Shown piece after piece: positions 29,914 through 41,043 of a stretch of 64,000 nt of DNA. The notes beneath the pieces were generated by a model that was not told the DNA's origin, did not search any database, and was given only the letters and a program-made list of their open reading frames with translations. Made by a program: the position numbers and the translations under genes. The stretch covers positions 1-64,000 of the forward strand of contig JANFNE010000008.1 in NCBI GenBank assembly GCA_024867545.1, given 5' to 3'. Origin of the DNA: Phytopythium helicoides. Taxonomy: Eukaryota; Oomycota; Peronosporomycetes; Pythiales; Pythiaceae. Position 1 is the stretch's first letter, and the number at the start of each line of letters is the position of its first letter.

Positions 29914-31262
29914 CGGATCGAGTCGCCGGAGGACGCGCGTCGGTCGGAAAGATCCCGAGTGTGGGAGCGCGCAGAGAGCCGAGCGAACCGCGAGCCTTGA
30001 GACGCCGACGCTCGCACCGTCCGGCGAGTGGCGCGGGGGGAAATGCTGCGCTTCCTTCTCCGCTCTGAGAGAAAGGCGGCCGGAAGGGGGCGGCCCATTA
30101 CAACCTCGCGAAACGGTGACCCGCGCGCCGAGGCGCATCTCCCCCGCTGGCAGATGGAAGAAGGTCCATCCTGTGGTTTTGGCCAATCGCGGTGCTTGAA
30201 GTGAGGTATTATGGCCAATCAGAAAGAGAGAATGTGAACCGACTGCTTTGGAACCGTGTTGTAGAAAACGCGAGCGCAGGCTGCCTGCCGACTGCCGCTG
30301 CGCAGAGGGCGTGAGAGCGCGACTGCCAGAACTCCTCGCCGAGCTCTGCCTACCTATATATATACACTGAACGCTCGAAACTTGCAGGACGCCTCAGTCA
30401 ATCCGATAGACGCCCCGACAACAAGCAAGCAAAAGGACGCACTCACTCCCCCGCCCGACATCCGGTTCCCCACCCGCGCCTGTCTCGTCTATGTATTGAG
30501 ATATGGAACCGTTTCTGTCCAGTGTCTGTTTTTCCGCCAATGACGACTTGATACCAAGGGACATTTAGCCAATCAAATGGGCCAGACGATCCGACGCTAT
30601 CTTATTTCAATTGGCCAATCGGAGCTCCTCGCGGCGTATCTTAGCCGCTCGCCGCCACGCGCGACTCGACGACACTGCAAGCGGTTCCGGTGGAAGCCAT
30701 GTTCGCCGAACGCTCCGCCAAGGGAGAGCTGGCTGCCTGCACATGGCGCAGACGCCCCATCGTGGCCGCCGTGCTCCGTGTCGGTGTGTGTATGCAGCAT
30801 GTGGGTGCGTGCGTGTACGCGTAGGATTGATACAGTCGCGAGGGCTCGGCCCCGAACCGGAGACCTTGCACTTGCGGCGGAGGATGGATGATCGACACAT
30901 CTTGCCAGGCGCATTGAAGACACACGCGCTCATCCTCCCTCGCTGATCAACGCGAGGGCTTCTTGGGACACGAGCAGTGCCACGCACGGGCTCACGAGAG
31001 AACAAGCGCCGTCTCCGGTGTGCCCGCCCGCGTGCAGCCCCATCTGCACCCTGTCGCGGCCTCGTAATTGCAAAGATGGAGAAAGCAAGCGATCACCATC
31101 CGCCGCCGAGAGCTCACGTACTTGATTGATCGACTCAAAGGATCCGCTCCCACTCCAAGTGAGCAGCTAATTTTACCACGAGCGCGTCGCAAAACAGACT
31201 CCCGTGGTCCTCTATCCTTCTCCTTCTTGATCACTGAGCCGGCTCTTCACCATCGCTGCAGC
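29914..31262. promoter_or_regulatory. Divergent intergenic region with CCAAT boxes and a TATA-like run
   Basis: A 1.35-kb spacer lies between head-to-head genes. CCAAT boxes occur at 30183-30187, 30215-30219, 30569-30573 and 30615-30619, the last inside the palindrome ATTGGCCAAT (30610-30619). TATATATATA is at 30355-30364. Short open frames here show no protein features. An unrecognised small or non-coding transcript cannot be excluded, since the TATA-like run lies about 900 bases from the next ATG. Confidence 0.45.
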
Positions 31263-32180
31263 ATGGAGCTCATCGAGCTCGTCACCGGCGCTGAGAAACC
31301 TCCCAGTGCTTCAACGCTGTTGACAACAGCTCCGCTGCCACCCGTTCCGAAGCTCAAGCGGTCGCAGACCGTCACCGGCGTCATTGTGCTCGACGGAAAC
31401 ACTCCGAGCCGCAAGCCAACTCTCGGAGTTGCAGCTCTTGGGCGAGTCGGAACACTGCCCCGTCGTCTTGACGCAGCAACAGGACATCGCGAGAGGCTAG
31501 GACGACAACAGTCCTCGCTCGGTGCAGTGTCGGAAAAGCGAAGGCTGTCAGCCACACACCTCGACGAGACTCACGAAGACCAACCCCACGACGCCGACGA
31601 TGACGCGACCCACTACTTCTCGATTGAGACGCGACTCGAGCTCAAGGAGCGTCTTGTCGCGGTTCAAAAGCAGCTCGATGGTGTGATGGTGCGCACCAAA
31701 CTCGCGTGGATGAAGTGCTTTGTGGTCCCGGCGTCTTCGCCTTCGAAGACGATCTCACAGTCAATAGCAGCCACACAGGACACGAGTCACGAGCCAACGA
31801 AGTGGGCTGCAGAGCTCGTTGACAACGTGGAAGGTCTCGCGAGCGATCTATCAACAGCGTTTGCCCACGCATCAGCTTCGGATGGCAGCAGCTCGCTGGA
31901 CGACTACAAAGCGTTAGTAGAGCGTGCTGAAAATAAGCTGGCAGCCTTGCTCGAGCTCGCAAACAGGATTGTCGCTGCCGATCCGAGCAGTTTCTGTCGA
32001 CAAACTATTGAAGAACAAAACCACGCCCAGAGCGAGCAAACAGTCAGCAGCATTTCGCCATCGAAAAGTGGCGCAACACAAGTTTCATTCGACCTGCCAT
32101 CGATGAAGAAATACAGTGCCAAAGTCGCGCCACCCTACACGGCGTACCTCCCCGTGAAAGAACGACTGCGGAATCGATGA
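31263..32180 (+). CDS. Uncharacterised protein, 305 residues
   Basis: Single exon; family not recognised. The N-terminal 125 residues are Pro/Thr/Arg-rich and probably disordered (LPPVPKLKRSQTVTG). Residues about 130-165 (ETRLELKERLVAVQKQLDGVM) and 180-245 (DDYKALVERAENKLAALLELANRIV) look helical, possibly coiled coil. The short C-terminus is polar and ends PPYTAYLPVKERLRNR. The ATG at 31263 is chosen over a longer upstream frame because codon use and composition look coding only from there. It is convergent with the RING-PX gene, about 107 bases between stops. No function is proposed. Confidence 0.6.
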   Translation: MELIELVTGAEKPPSASTLLTTAPLPPVPKLKRSQTVTGVIVLDGNTPSRKPTLGVAALGRVGTLPRRLDAATGHRERLGRQQSSLGAVSEKRRLSATHLDETHEDQPHDADDDATHYFSIETRLELKERLVAVQKQLDGVMVRTKLAWMKCFVVPASSPSKTISQSIAATQDTSHEPTKWAAELVDNVEGLASDLSTAFAHASASDGSSSLDDYKALVERAENKLAALLELANRIVAADPSSFCRQTIEEQNHAQSEQTVSSISPSKSGATQVSFDLPSMKKYSAKVAPPYTAYLPVKERLRNR

Positions 32181-32287
32181 AATTCATGAGCGCACGAGGC
32201 CAATATACAATACGTCGATATTATGAAAACCACTCGGTTACCGAATGTCAATCCTTTTCCAGCGATTCGGATCGCACCACCGTTTCA

Positions 32288-34670
32288 TCATGGGCCAGAT
32301 CGCAGCTGCTTCCGACTCGCTTCGTACAGCTTGCGCTTCATCTTGACGAGCTTGAGCATCTCGAGAGAGTTTTTGTTGAGTGTGTCGAAAACAAATTGCG
32401 TTCGCAAGGGCTCCAGCGCATTCACTTTCTTCTCCAGCTCCCGGCGGTGTTGAGCAAGCTCTTCCCGTTTGTTCGAAGTGCCAGTGGATGCAAAGCTGCC
32501 GTTCCCACTGTCCGATGTTCCCGGACTCCCGAGCAGTGACGTTGAAACCCCGTTGCCTCGGTTGGAGTTCAGCAGCTCTTCGCGCTCCCGCACGCGCGAA
32601 AATGCGTCTTCGATTCCACCCAGCTCGAGCATTTGCATGCGCACGACCTCCAGCAGAGCGTACTCCATGCAGTCCGCATTGTTCTTCGTCATGAGCGAGA
32701 TCGAGCTGAACGCCTCCGATGCGCGTTCATCGAACGGACGCGACTCGAAGCGAAGCGAGAGACCCTCTTCTTCATCATTGTCGCCGTCACGCCACGTTGT
32801 AGACATGGACTCGGGAGCGGCGCCACGACCACGCTTTCGCGCGAATGACTGGTCAAGAGCATTCATCTCATGCATGAGCTCGCACAGGCGGTGCAAATGG
32901 TGCGACTCCTGACGCTCGGCGCGCGAGAGCTGACTGCCCTTCTGCGCCGCTGACTCGTATGCCCGCGTGAGTTCAATGTACTTGCGGCGCTTCTCAGCAA
33001 GAGGAGAGAGTTTTCCATGCTCATCCGCAAGTAGACTTCTCGACAGCTCATGCTCAATGCTGTCGGGGAATCCGTTACTCCCGCCGTTCACCCCAGATCC
33101 ATTCGCACCTCCAGACGCAGAGGCTCCAGTCATGCCATTGCTCAATCCAGTGAGAGCAGTGCCGGTCGTCGTCACAAGCTTCGCGGCGCTTGATGTGATG
33201 GCTGATACAGCTCCCCAAGCGCTCCAGGCGTTGGTACTAGCGCTGGTGGAAACTCCATTCGCTCCGTTAGTCGAGCTTGCGCTGCTGGTAGAGTGCTCCG
33301 GAAGACCGTCGAGGTCGTCAGAAAACACGTCGCCATCATCCTCTTCGACCGAAAACTTGTCATTTTGGTGAAACATGCGCGTCGCCTGACGCAACTGCTC
33401 CAGTTCTTCCGTGGTCGCCAGCAAAAACGCGCGAACCTGCTCGGTTGTTGCGAGCGCTGGGACGCGAAGGACATCCCGGAGGAATGCTTGCAACAGACGC
33501 ATGCGCTCGCCAACAAACTCCTTCTCCTTGTTGAAGAACAATTGCTTGCCTGGCACGCACGGCACAAGCTCGAACGGGAACTCTCGCTGGAGCTCGTGGT
33601 GAAGCCACAAAAAGTCGCTGTAGCGGCGGTAGACCTTGACGCATGCTGTAGGTTCTCCAACCTGCCGCATCATCGTCCACGTCTTCGCGACTCGGAACGG
33701 GTCCATCGTCGACGCATCCGCCCCATTCGTCATGCTGTCAGTGGCAACGCTAAGAACAGCGTACCGCGTATACGGGAGAAGCCAGGAACCGACCGTCGTC
33801 GGCTCACCAACCAGCACCACGAGCTTGGTAGGATCATGACGTCCAGCATGAAGAGAGAGCTGAGCTCGTACACAGTCCACTTGGCGCTGCAGATTCTCAG
33901 CCTTGTTGTGCAGCTCTTGGGCTACCTGAGCAGCACTCGTCGCATCACTCTGCACGCGCGCAAGCTGTTGGGCTTCGTGCTGCAGGCGCTGCTTGAGCCG
34001 CTCGGTCTCCGCCTGGAGCGCTTCAGCCTGCTTGGATGCCACAAGCGCGCGATGGCGCGCCTCCTCGGCCAGTTCCTGCGCGCGTTTCTTCTCTTGCTCG
34101 TTCATCTCGACCTGGCGCGCGAGGAAGACGGCGCGCTGGGACGCCTGCACCGACTCGCGCTGCGCGACGCGCGCGTGCTCCTCGGCCTCCTTGGCGAGCT
34201 GCTCCTTCTCCTGGACTTGTGCGTACCAGGCCTCCTTGAGGCGCTGCAGCTGCGCCTGCGTGTACGACTCGATCTCCTGGCGCACGCGCAGCAGCTCGTA
34301 GTTCTTGGGCAGCGAGCGGGCGCCGACGCTCACCTTGTACGTCGTGCGGCGGCGGCAGGTGGGGCAGTCCATGACGGCGTAGTCGCCTCCGGCGCCGCTG
34401 GACGCGCCCGTGTTGGCCCCCACCGTCGCCCAGTCCTCCAGACAGCTCTGCAACCCAAGAAAAAGCCGGCGTTAGCCCCCTCCGCTTGCAGCGCGAAACC
34501 CGCCGGCGCCGCACCTGGCAGAACGTGTGGCCGCAGTTGAGCAGCCGCGGGACGTGCTCGCCCACGTCGTCGTCCGCGTACGGCTCGTTGCAGAGCTCGC
34601 ACTCGACGCTGTTGTCCACCAGGTCGCGCCACAGCTGCGCCGTGTGCTCGTCCTCGCCCGGCGACTCCAT
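32288..34670 (-). CDS. RING-HC / coiled-coil / PX-domain protein
   Basis: Exons 34515-34670 and 32288-34447 with a 67-nt GT-AG intron give 771 residues. A C3HC4 RING spans the junction: C24-x2-C27, C46-x-H48, C51-x2-C54, C80-x2-C83, so splicing is needed to complete it. Residues about 115-250 are a long Ala/Glu/Gln/Arg coiled coil. A PX domain, about 268-400, has VYRRYSDFLWLHHEL, the FPFELVPCVPGKQLFF segment and the helical FVGERMRLLQAFLRDVL; this fold binds phosphoinositides on endosomes. After a Ser/Gly-rich linker the C-terminus is helical (FDERASEAFSSISLMTKNNA, and a final coiled region), like the helical end of sorting nexins. Likely an endosomal E3 ubiquitin ligase; activity is inference. 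Confidence 0.85.
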
Positions 34671-34967
34671 CTCGGCCGTTCCTGCGCCAAATCGAGCGCC
34701 AGAGGCACCGATCGACGCGCCGGGAGCAGCAGAAGCGCGCGCGCGCGATCGGGCGGCGCGGGGGGCGGCGGGGAAGGCGAGAGCGCGCGGCGAAGTCGGC
34801 GACCCGAGCGACTCGCGCTCGTTTCTTCGGCTTCTCGCTCGCTTTCTCTTGTGAAGTGGGTTTCCGCCGGCGTTCCATACATTTTCCTAGTCAACCAGGA
34901 TGGTTACGCGAGCGAGAAGCCCTGCTAAAACGAATCGTAACCTAAACGTAACCCCATGGCGGCCACT

Positions 34968-35905
34968 TCAAGTTGAAGACGGCAGCTCCCGGATCTCCGG
35001 GAGCGAGGCGGCTGGAGGCGGAGCTGCGACCTGGCTGTACGGCGCCGTCAGGATGCGGATGCACTCCTGCACGTCGATGCACTCGGTGTTGTTCGGGTCC
35101 AGCGCGCTCAGGATGTCGTCCACGTAGCAGCTCACCTCGTGCGAGTTGCAGTCTGGCAGGTGCGAGTACGCGTTCTCGAGGATGCGCTGCATCTTGGTGC
35201 GGAACACCACTACGGGGATGTCTTGCTCGTTTGGGAAAAGGCACTGCGCACGATGAGTTAGACGCGGCGAGTCCAATGGGGACGCAGCGTAACAACGCAC
35301 GTGGAAGGCGGCGAGCAGGTCGTTCTCCTCGTGCTGCGGCGTCACCAGCATGCCGCACAGCACAATCCACTCCTGTAGATCGATCGCCTTGCTGCCTGTT
35401 GGTTATAACGCAGTGTTGATGAGATCGTTGCTGTGCCTAGTGGGAAACGACGGGCTGACCGTCGGCATCGGCGATGAGCAGGTACTCATCGAGCTCTTTG
35501 TCGGTGGTCGTAATACCTAGCAGCGTTAGCGCCTGCAGCATATTCGAGCAGCTCATTACTAGACAGTCATCTCTCTTCGTGCAACTCTGCACGTTGTACC
35601 TCATGCAGCTCGGAGCGAAGCATGATCCCGAGCTCATCACCTGGCAACATCGGATCAGCAGCCATCCACACCTCGCGTCATGACCACTTCATCCACCACC
35701 CACAGTCGATCTGCTTGAAAATGTGCTCAAAGAACTCAATGTCGGCCTGCGAGAGCTGGCTGGAGATCATCTGGATCTGCTCCGACTTGGCTGGGTCCAG
35801 GTTGCTCTTGCGCAGCGCCACTTCGGTGAGCAACCGCGAGCGCCGCAGCCGCGACGACGTCAGCCGCGTGCGCTTGCGCCTCGATCCCATCATGGAGTAG
35901 ATCAT
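34968..35905 (-). CDS. EF-hand protein, calmodulin-like, five exons
   Basis: Exons proposed: 35704-35905, 35600-35640, 35460-35532, 35301-35395 and 34968-35243, all with GT-AG introns, giving about 228 residues. The model is supported because it joins two fragments of a canonical EF loop, DADG and SKAIDLQE, across intron 3 (residues 103-114). A second canonical loop, DPNNTECIDVQE, is at 186-197. Two more hands are degenerate: around residues 67-78 (DCDELGIMLRSE) and 140-155. The basic N-terminus (GSRRKRTRLTSSRLRRSR) may be a membrane or nuclear signal. It probably acts as a calcium sensor. Exon 2 is only 41 nt. The start could be the ATG at 35905 or at 35893. Confidence 0.75.
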
Positions 35906-36148
35906 GGTCCCCAGCGGTTCTGCTCTCTCGTAAAATACAGCAACGTGCAGACCCCAGAGCGCCAAGTGTGTCGATCCGTAACCGCCGCTGCAATGTGAGA
36001 CTTGAAGGGGCGTACACATCAGAGCTCTTCGACTGGTTATGCCCATCCCTCCGCTCTTCTATAGGGAGAATCTGCTCTAGTAGAGGAAGAAGCGCCGGCT
36101 TCCAGTCGTCACCAGCGTCATTGACACATCGGCAGACCACGAGCGACC

Positions 36149-36820
36149 ATGGGCCGCGTGAGCTCCAAGCGCAAGCTGAAGCAGTGCGACCCGTTCTTCA
36201 AGGGCAAGCGCGAGGGTGGCAAGAAGGCCAAGGCCTATGACCTGGCGCCCACGTCGTCCAAGCGCGCCAAGAAGCGCCAGCGCAAGCAGCTGAGCGACGA
36301 CGCCATCGAGCAGTTCGTGCTGCGGACGTCCGCGGTGGGCGACGACGTGCGCGACGCGGCTGCGGGCGGCGGAAAGAAGAAGAAGCAGAAGAAACAGGCG
36401 CTGCAGGTGGGCTCCATCCGCGAGGGCGAGTCTATGCGCGCGTTCAACAAGCGCATCAGCACCGAGGTCAAGCGTGTCATCTACGACGAGTCCAAGAAGA
36501 ACCGCCGCGCCAGCGAGAAACGCAAGGCCTTCCTCGAAAAGAAGAAGCAGAAGACCAAGGACAAGAAGCTCACCGATCAGGAGCGCTATGAGCGAGAGTT
36601 CCAGGCCACCGGCAGCAAGAAGAAGGATCAATTTGACGGCGCCGAGAACGTGCGCTTTGGAGAGCGCGTCGACGCGCCGCCTATCATGCCCAAGCTGTCC
36701 GGTATCTTCAAGAAGCGCGCGCTGGAAGATGGCAAGAAACGCAAGGCCCAGGCGCTGTCCGAGTCTCTGGCTACCGTTACGGGCAAGGGCGGAAAGAAGA
36801 CCAAGAAGCAGAAGGCATGA
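36149..36820 (+). CDS. Lys/Arg-rich nucleolar-type protein, CCDC137-like
   Basis: Single exon, 223 residues, about a third Lys/Arg. The opening GRVSSKRKLKQCDPFFKG is followed by several KKRQRK and KKKQKK patches typical of nucleolar targeting, then FNKRISTEVKRVIYDESKK and the C-terminal VRFGERVDAPPIMPKLS. The pattern of basic coiled segments followed by a FGE-RVxAPP box resembles CCDC137-family proteins, which bind rRNA-processing sites. The resemblance is from motif order only. The start ATG at 36149 fits the usual MGxxSSKxKxKxxDPF beginning. A ribosome-biogenesis role is inferred. Confidence 0.65.
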   Translation: MGRVSSKRKLKQCDPFFKGKREGGKKAKAYDLAPTSSKRAKKRQRKQLSDDAIEQFVLRTSAVGDDVRDAAAGGGKKKKQKKQALQVGSIREGESMRAFNKRISTEVKRVIYDESKKNRRASEKRKAFLEKKKQKTKDKKLTDQERYEREFQATGSKKKDQFDGAENVRFGERVDAPPIMPKLSGIFKKRALEDGKKRKAQALSESLATVTGKGGKKTKKQKA

Positions 36821-36937
36821 GCAATGCCACCCGTTGAAAGTAAATAAACCCATGTTGTTCATACGCTCCGGCAGCAACCGCTTACTAACAGGAGCTCATG
36901 CATCAGGCTAGAGTCGCCGCAATACTCGGGAAAGATT

Positions 36938-38515
36938 TCACGCAAACGATGCAATGGAGTGAACGCGGACCTTCAAGCCACCCTTGATCGGCAATGCCAC
37001 CGACTGACGGTACGTCACATCCTGACCAGGCACCAACTCCAAATGATACTTACTCACAACCTTCGTCACCACAGTCTTCATCTCCAGCATCGCCAGATTC
37101 TGACCGATGCATTGGCGAGGTCCAGCGAGGAACGTGTTGAATTTGAAGTTCGAGACGCTGATCAGCTTGGTGGAATCTTTGGGGTCGATCCATCGCTCGG
37201 GTTTGAATTCGGCGGCGTCTTGTCCCCATACGTCGGTGCGTCGAGCCATCGCGTACGGTGCAATAACAGCATAGCAGTGAGCTGGAATGAAGGTGCCATC
37301 GCTGAGCACGACGTCTTCTTTGCTGTAGCGCATATTCCAGCTTGCCGAAGGGTACAATCGAAGTGTCTCCTTGATCGTGGCTTCAAGGTACGGCATCTGA
37401 TGAAGCTTCTCGTGACTCAACTTCTGAGCGACATTGAGGTTCGATCCGAATACGGCAACAATCTCCTCTCGGATCTTCTTCTCCACTTCGGGGAGCTGTG
37501 TGAGATGGTAAAACAACCAGCCGAGGGTGTCTGCAGTCGTATCCGCCCTCCAACAATCAGCGTGAGTACGATATCGCGGAGCAGCTCCGGGGTGAGCATA
37601 CTTTCCGAGTCCTCGCTTTCCAGAAACAATGAGACGGCATCCTTCCTCGCGCTGATCTTTCCCGCGCGCTTCTCTTCCCTCGACTTTACCATCGTATCCT
37701 TGATAATTGTCATGACGGTGTCATCCACGATGGCAACACATTTCTTCAGGTGGCCTTCGCTGCCAACGCCAAGCAGTCTCTGGAGTTTCCATATGAATGT
37801 CGGGACCTGGACGCGGCTGCTGATAACGTGCTGAGCGTCGTCGAGTGCTTCTTCGAACGGGTGGACCTCGTCAGACGCGAGGCTCTTGATGTCCAAGCCG
37901 AACGCAATCTCGGCGATCGTCTCCATTGTGAAATGCAGCATCAGCTCCGCAATATCCACCACGTTGGTGCTGGTCGCTGCCTTCTGCAAGACTTCATCTA
38001 GCACGATGGTATGCTTGTTGACGATGGCTGTCATGTGGTCTCGGATAGCCCTGCTGCTGAAGAGTCTTGAAGCTGTTTTGCGCTGATACGCCCACAGATC
38101 GCCGTCGACGAAGACCATGCCGTTCCCTCCGAGGTCGTAGAAGATGTCGTACAGGTACGGCCCCTTGCCAAACTTGTCAAAGTTGCGGTGCTCCACGTCC
38201 TCAATTGCTTCTGGGGTCGAGAGCATGACCATCTTGGGCTGGCCGACCACCTTCAGCAACCACGGCTTGCCTCCAAGTCGCGCAGTTGTTTCCACGACCC
38301 AGTCATGCATCCGTCGATGCGTTTTGCAGCATCCCGAGGGTGTTTTCGAGCAGTGGGAGTGTCGACTCCGGTCGTGGCAGTGGTTCGCCATCCTTGTTTC
38401 TTGGCGACTTGCTCTTGGACGCCGTAGCACTGAGGGCGAGCGCGCTGACGAGCACGACGGCGCCAACGAACGCTGCGGCTGGAACCAGCGGTCGAAGGTG
38501 CGAAGGCAGCAGCAT
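36938..38515 (-). pseudogene. Cytochrome P450 with two single-base frameshifts (P450-5)
   Basis: Aligned with its neighbours, the gene starts at an ATG at 38515 (MLLPSHLRPLVPAAAF) and ends at 36938, about 525 codons. One extra base near 38313-38316 shifts the frame between the hinge (ENTLGMLQNAS) and RMHDW; one missing base near 37541-37545 breaks the I-helix after LIVGGR, just before the expected DTTAD. Otherwise all motifs remain: ETLRLYPSASWNMRY, PERWID and the haem loop FLAGPRQCIG with its Cys. Everything else is well preserved, so the lesions are recent, or they are sequencing errors. It is tandem with P450-6, 365 bases away. If translated as read, the product would lack the haem site. 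Confidence 0.8.
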
Positions 38516-38880
38516 GGAAGCCCAGAGCGAGAAAGCCGGCCGAAGCTCAAGTGAACTCGGTCGTGGACTACAGCTGACCCAGCGGGAAGCGGAGGTCCAG
38601 GCGGTGGGTCTCAACACTCGAGGCGCCGAGTACTATGCACGCCGCAGAACCATTGGAATGCACCCAATCTGACGTACAGTTGCACCCTCGACTGTGCGAC
38701 GCCGGGCCTTGAAGGTCTCCGTGATTTGTTCGACGCGCACTGTTGGCAGTCAGTTGACTTTGTCGAGAGCGTTCGAGTGCAAGAAGTGTCGTGAAAATCG
38801 CAGATGCAATGGAGTGGCTTTGGCTTACAAACAATCGAACACTATGAAAGCGAACTCGAGTCGTGCGTCAACGCAGCACG

Positions 38881-40459
38881 CTAGGCACTGGATGCGGCAG
38901 GGTGAACGCGGACCTTCATGCCACCCTTGATCGGCAATGCCACCGACTGACGGTACGTCACCTCTTGACCAGGCATCAACTCCAAATGATACTTGCTCAC
39001 AACCTTCGTCACCACCGTCTTCATCTCCAGCATCGCCAGATTCTGACCGATGCATTGGCGAGGTCCAGCGAGGAACGTGTTGAATTTGAAGTTCGAGACG
39101 GTGATCAGCTTGGTGGGGTCTTTGGGGTCGATCCAGCGTTCGGGTTTGAATTCGGCGGCGTCTTGTCCCCATACGTCGGTGCGTCGAGCCATCGCGTAGG
39201 GCGTGATCACAGCATAGCTTCCTTTCGGGATGAAGGTGCCATCGCTGAGCACGACGTCTTCGTTGCTGAAGCGCAAGTTCAGACTCGCGGACGGATAAAG
39301 CCGTAGCGTCTCCTTGATCGTGGCTTCAAGGTACGGCATCTGGCTGAGCTTCTCATGACTCAGCTGCTCGGTGATGTCGAGCTGAGGGCCAAACGTGGCG
39401 GCGATTTCCTCGCGGACCCTTTTGCTCCACTTCTGGGTGCTGGGTAAGGCTGTAAAACAACCACCCAAGCGTGTCTGCAGTCGTGTCTCGCCCTCCGATG
39501 ATTAGTGTCAGTACAATGTCGCGAAGCAGCTCGGGTGTGAGCATACCCTTAGCGCCTTCACTTTCGAGGAAGAGCGAGACCGCGTCCTTCCTCTTGCTCG
39601 TCTGTCCTTCTCTCTTCTCTTCCTGCGACTTGGCCATCGTGTCCTTGATAATGGTCATGATAGTCTCGTTCACGACGCCGACGCACTTCTTCAGCTCTCT
39701 CTCGCTGCCGATTCCAAAGAAACGCTTGAGCTTCCACATAAACGTCGGCACCTGCGCTCGACTGACGGCAATGTGCTGCGCGTTATCTAGCGCTTCCTCG
39801 AACGGATGAACCTCATCCGACGCGAGGCTCTTAATGTCCAAACCAAAGGCAATCTCCGCGATCGTCTCCATCGTGAAGTGCAGTAAGAGCTCCGCAATGT
39901 CGACCGCATTCTCGCCTGTAGCCGCCTTGTTCAACACCTCGTCCAAGACGACAGTGTGCTTATTGACGATGACCGCCATGTGCTCTCGGATGGCCCGACT
40001 GCTGAAGAGCCTTGATGCTGTTTTGCGCTGATACGCCCACAAGTCTCCGTCCACCAACACCATGCCGTTGCCGCTGAGATCCTTCATCACTTCGTGGAGG
40101 AACGCGCCCTTGCCGAACTTGTTGAAGTCCCGATACTCCACGTCTTCGAACGCTTCAGGCGTAGACAACACGATCATCTGTGGGTGGCCAAGCACCTTCA
40201 GCAGCCAGGGCTTGCCTCGAAGCTGCTCGCTCGTTTCCATTATCCAGTCGTGCATCCTGGAGCTGTTCTTCATCAGCTCTAGCGTGTTCTCGAGCACTGG
40301 GAGTGTCGCCTTCGGTCTCGGTAGCGGCTCGCCCTCCTTTGTCAGCGGTGTCTCGCTCTTGTAGCTCACAGCCTCGATCACCACGAAGCCAGCCAGCACC
40401 AAGGCACCAACGAGCGCCACCGCCGGCACCGACGGTCTCAGGTACGATGGCAGCAGCAT
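38881..40459 (-). pseudogene. Cytochrome P450 with one single-base frameshift (P450-6)
   Basis: Start ATG at 40459 (MLLPSYLRPSVPAVAL), stop at 38881, about 526 codons after allowing for the shift. A single extra G in a GGG run (39417-39419) breaks the frame in HPEVEQK just after the intact I-helix (GGRDTTADTLGW). The downstream part holds ETLRLYPSASLNLRF, PERWID and FLAGPRQCIG. The last 300 or so bases are almost identical to P450-5, while upstream parts differ far more. Apart from the one base, nothing suggests loss of function, so this may be an active gene with an assembly error. Annotated as broken because the sequence as given cannot make the whole enzyme. Confidence 0.75.
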
Positions 40460-41043
40460 GAGCGCTTTCAGGTCGGGAACGAAGCTCAGAGAATTGCGAG
40501 GACTCAGCAAAAGCCAATGTGAGCGAGAACGCCCGCAGCCCAGCGGGAAGACGCCACGGCGGCCTCATCTTCTTCACCGTCATCTCCAGCACTCTGCTTT
40601 GTCTCGAACATATGCACATGATGGATCGCCAGCTGCGAGGGCTCTCCACGGTAAAGAACCCTCGCTGGAGTCCAACGAGTGCAGGCAGAAGGTGACTGGC
40701 GCCTCCGGATGCCGGCCAGGTGCTGATCACTGTATAGCTTGACAAGCTCTCTCTACGCCACTCCCGATCATGTTGCCGGGCAGCAAAACACCAAAACGCA
40801 CTAAAGAACGGACGTGACGGCGCTCATCTGGCAGTCCGGCTTGAGGTCTCTTCAATCGCCACTCGTTTTCTCACAGATCACAGAAAACCCACGTGTGCCA
40901 GTTGTTGGTGCTCTTGATCTTTTCCTATACAAAACGCAAGTACAAACACCGAATTCCATCCAACTCTGCCAAACCTCCACCAAACTAATTACCAAAATGG
41001 CACTCTTTGACCACCGCAGAAAGTGCGCAAGGGCTCCGAGGCC
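40460..41043. other. Divergent spacer between P450-6 and MRS2 gene
   Basis: No gene is supported in these 584 bases. The region should carry promoters for both flanking genes. A short upstream ATG at 40997 opens a 16-codon frame (MALFDHRRKC...) that overlaps the MRS2 start in another frame and could be an upstream ORF. Confidence 0.45.

Noticed and set aside
33293..34540. 415-residue plus-strand frame over the RING-PX gene
   Set aside because: Antisense shadow; the RING, coiled coil and PX motifs are all on the minus strand.
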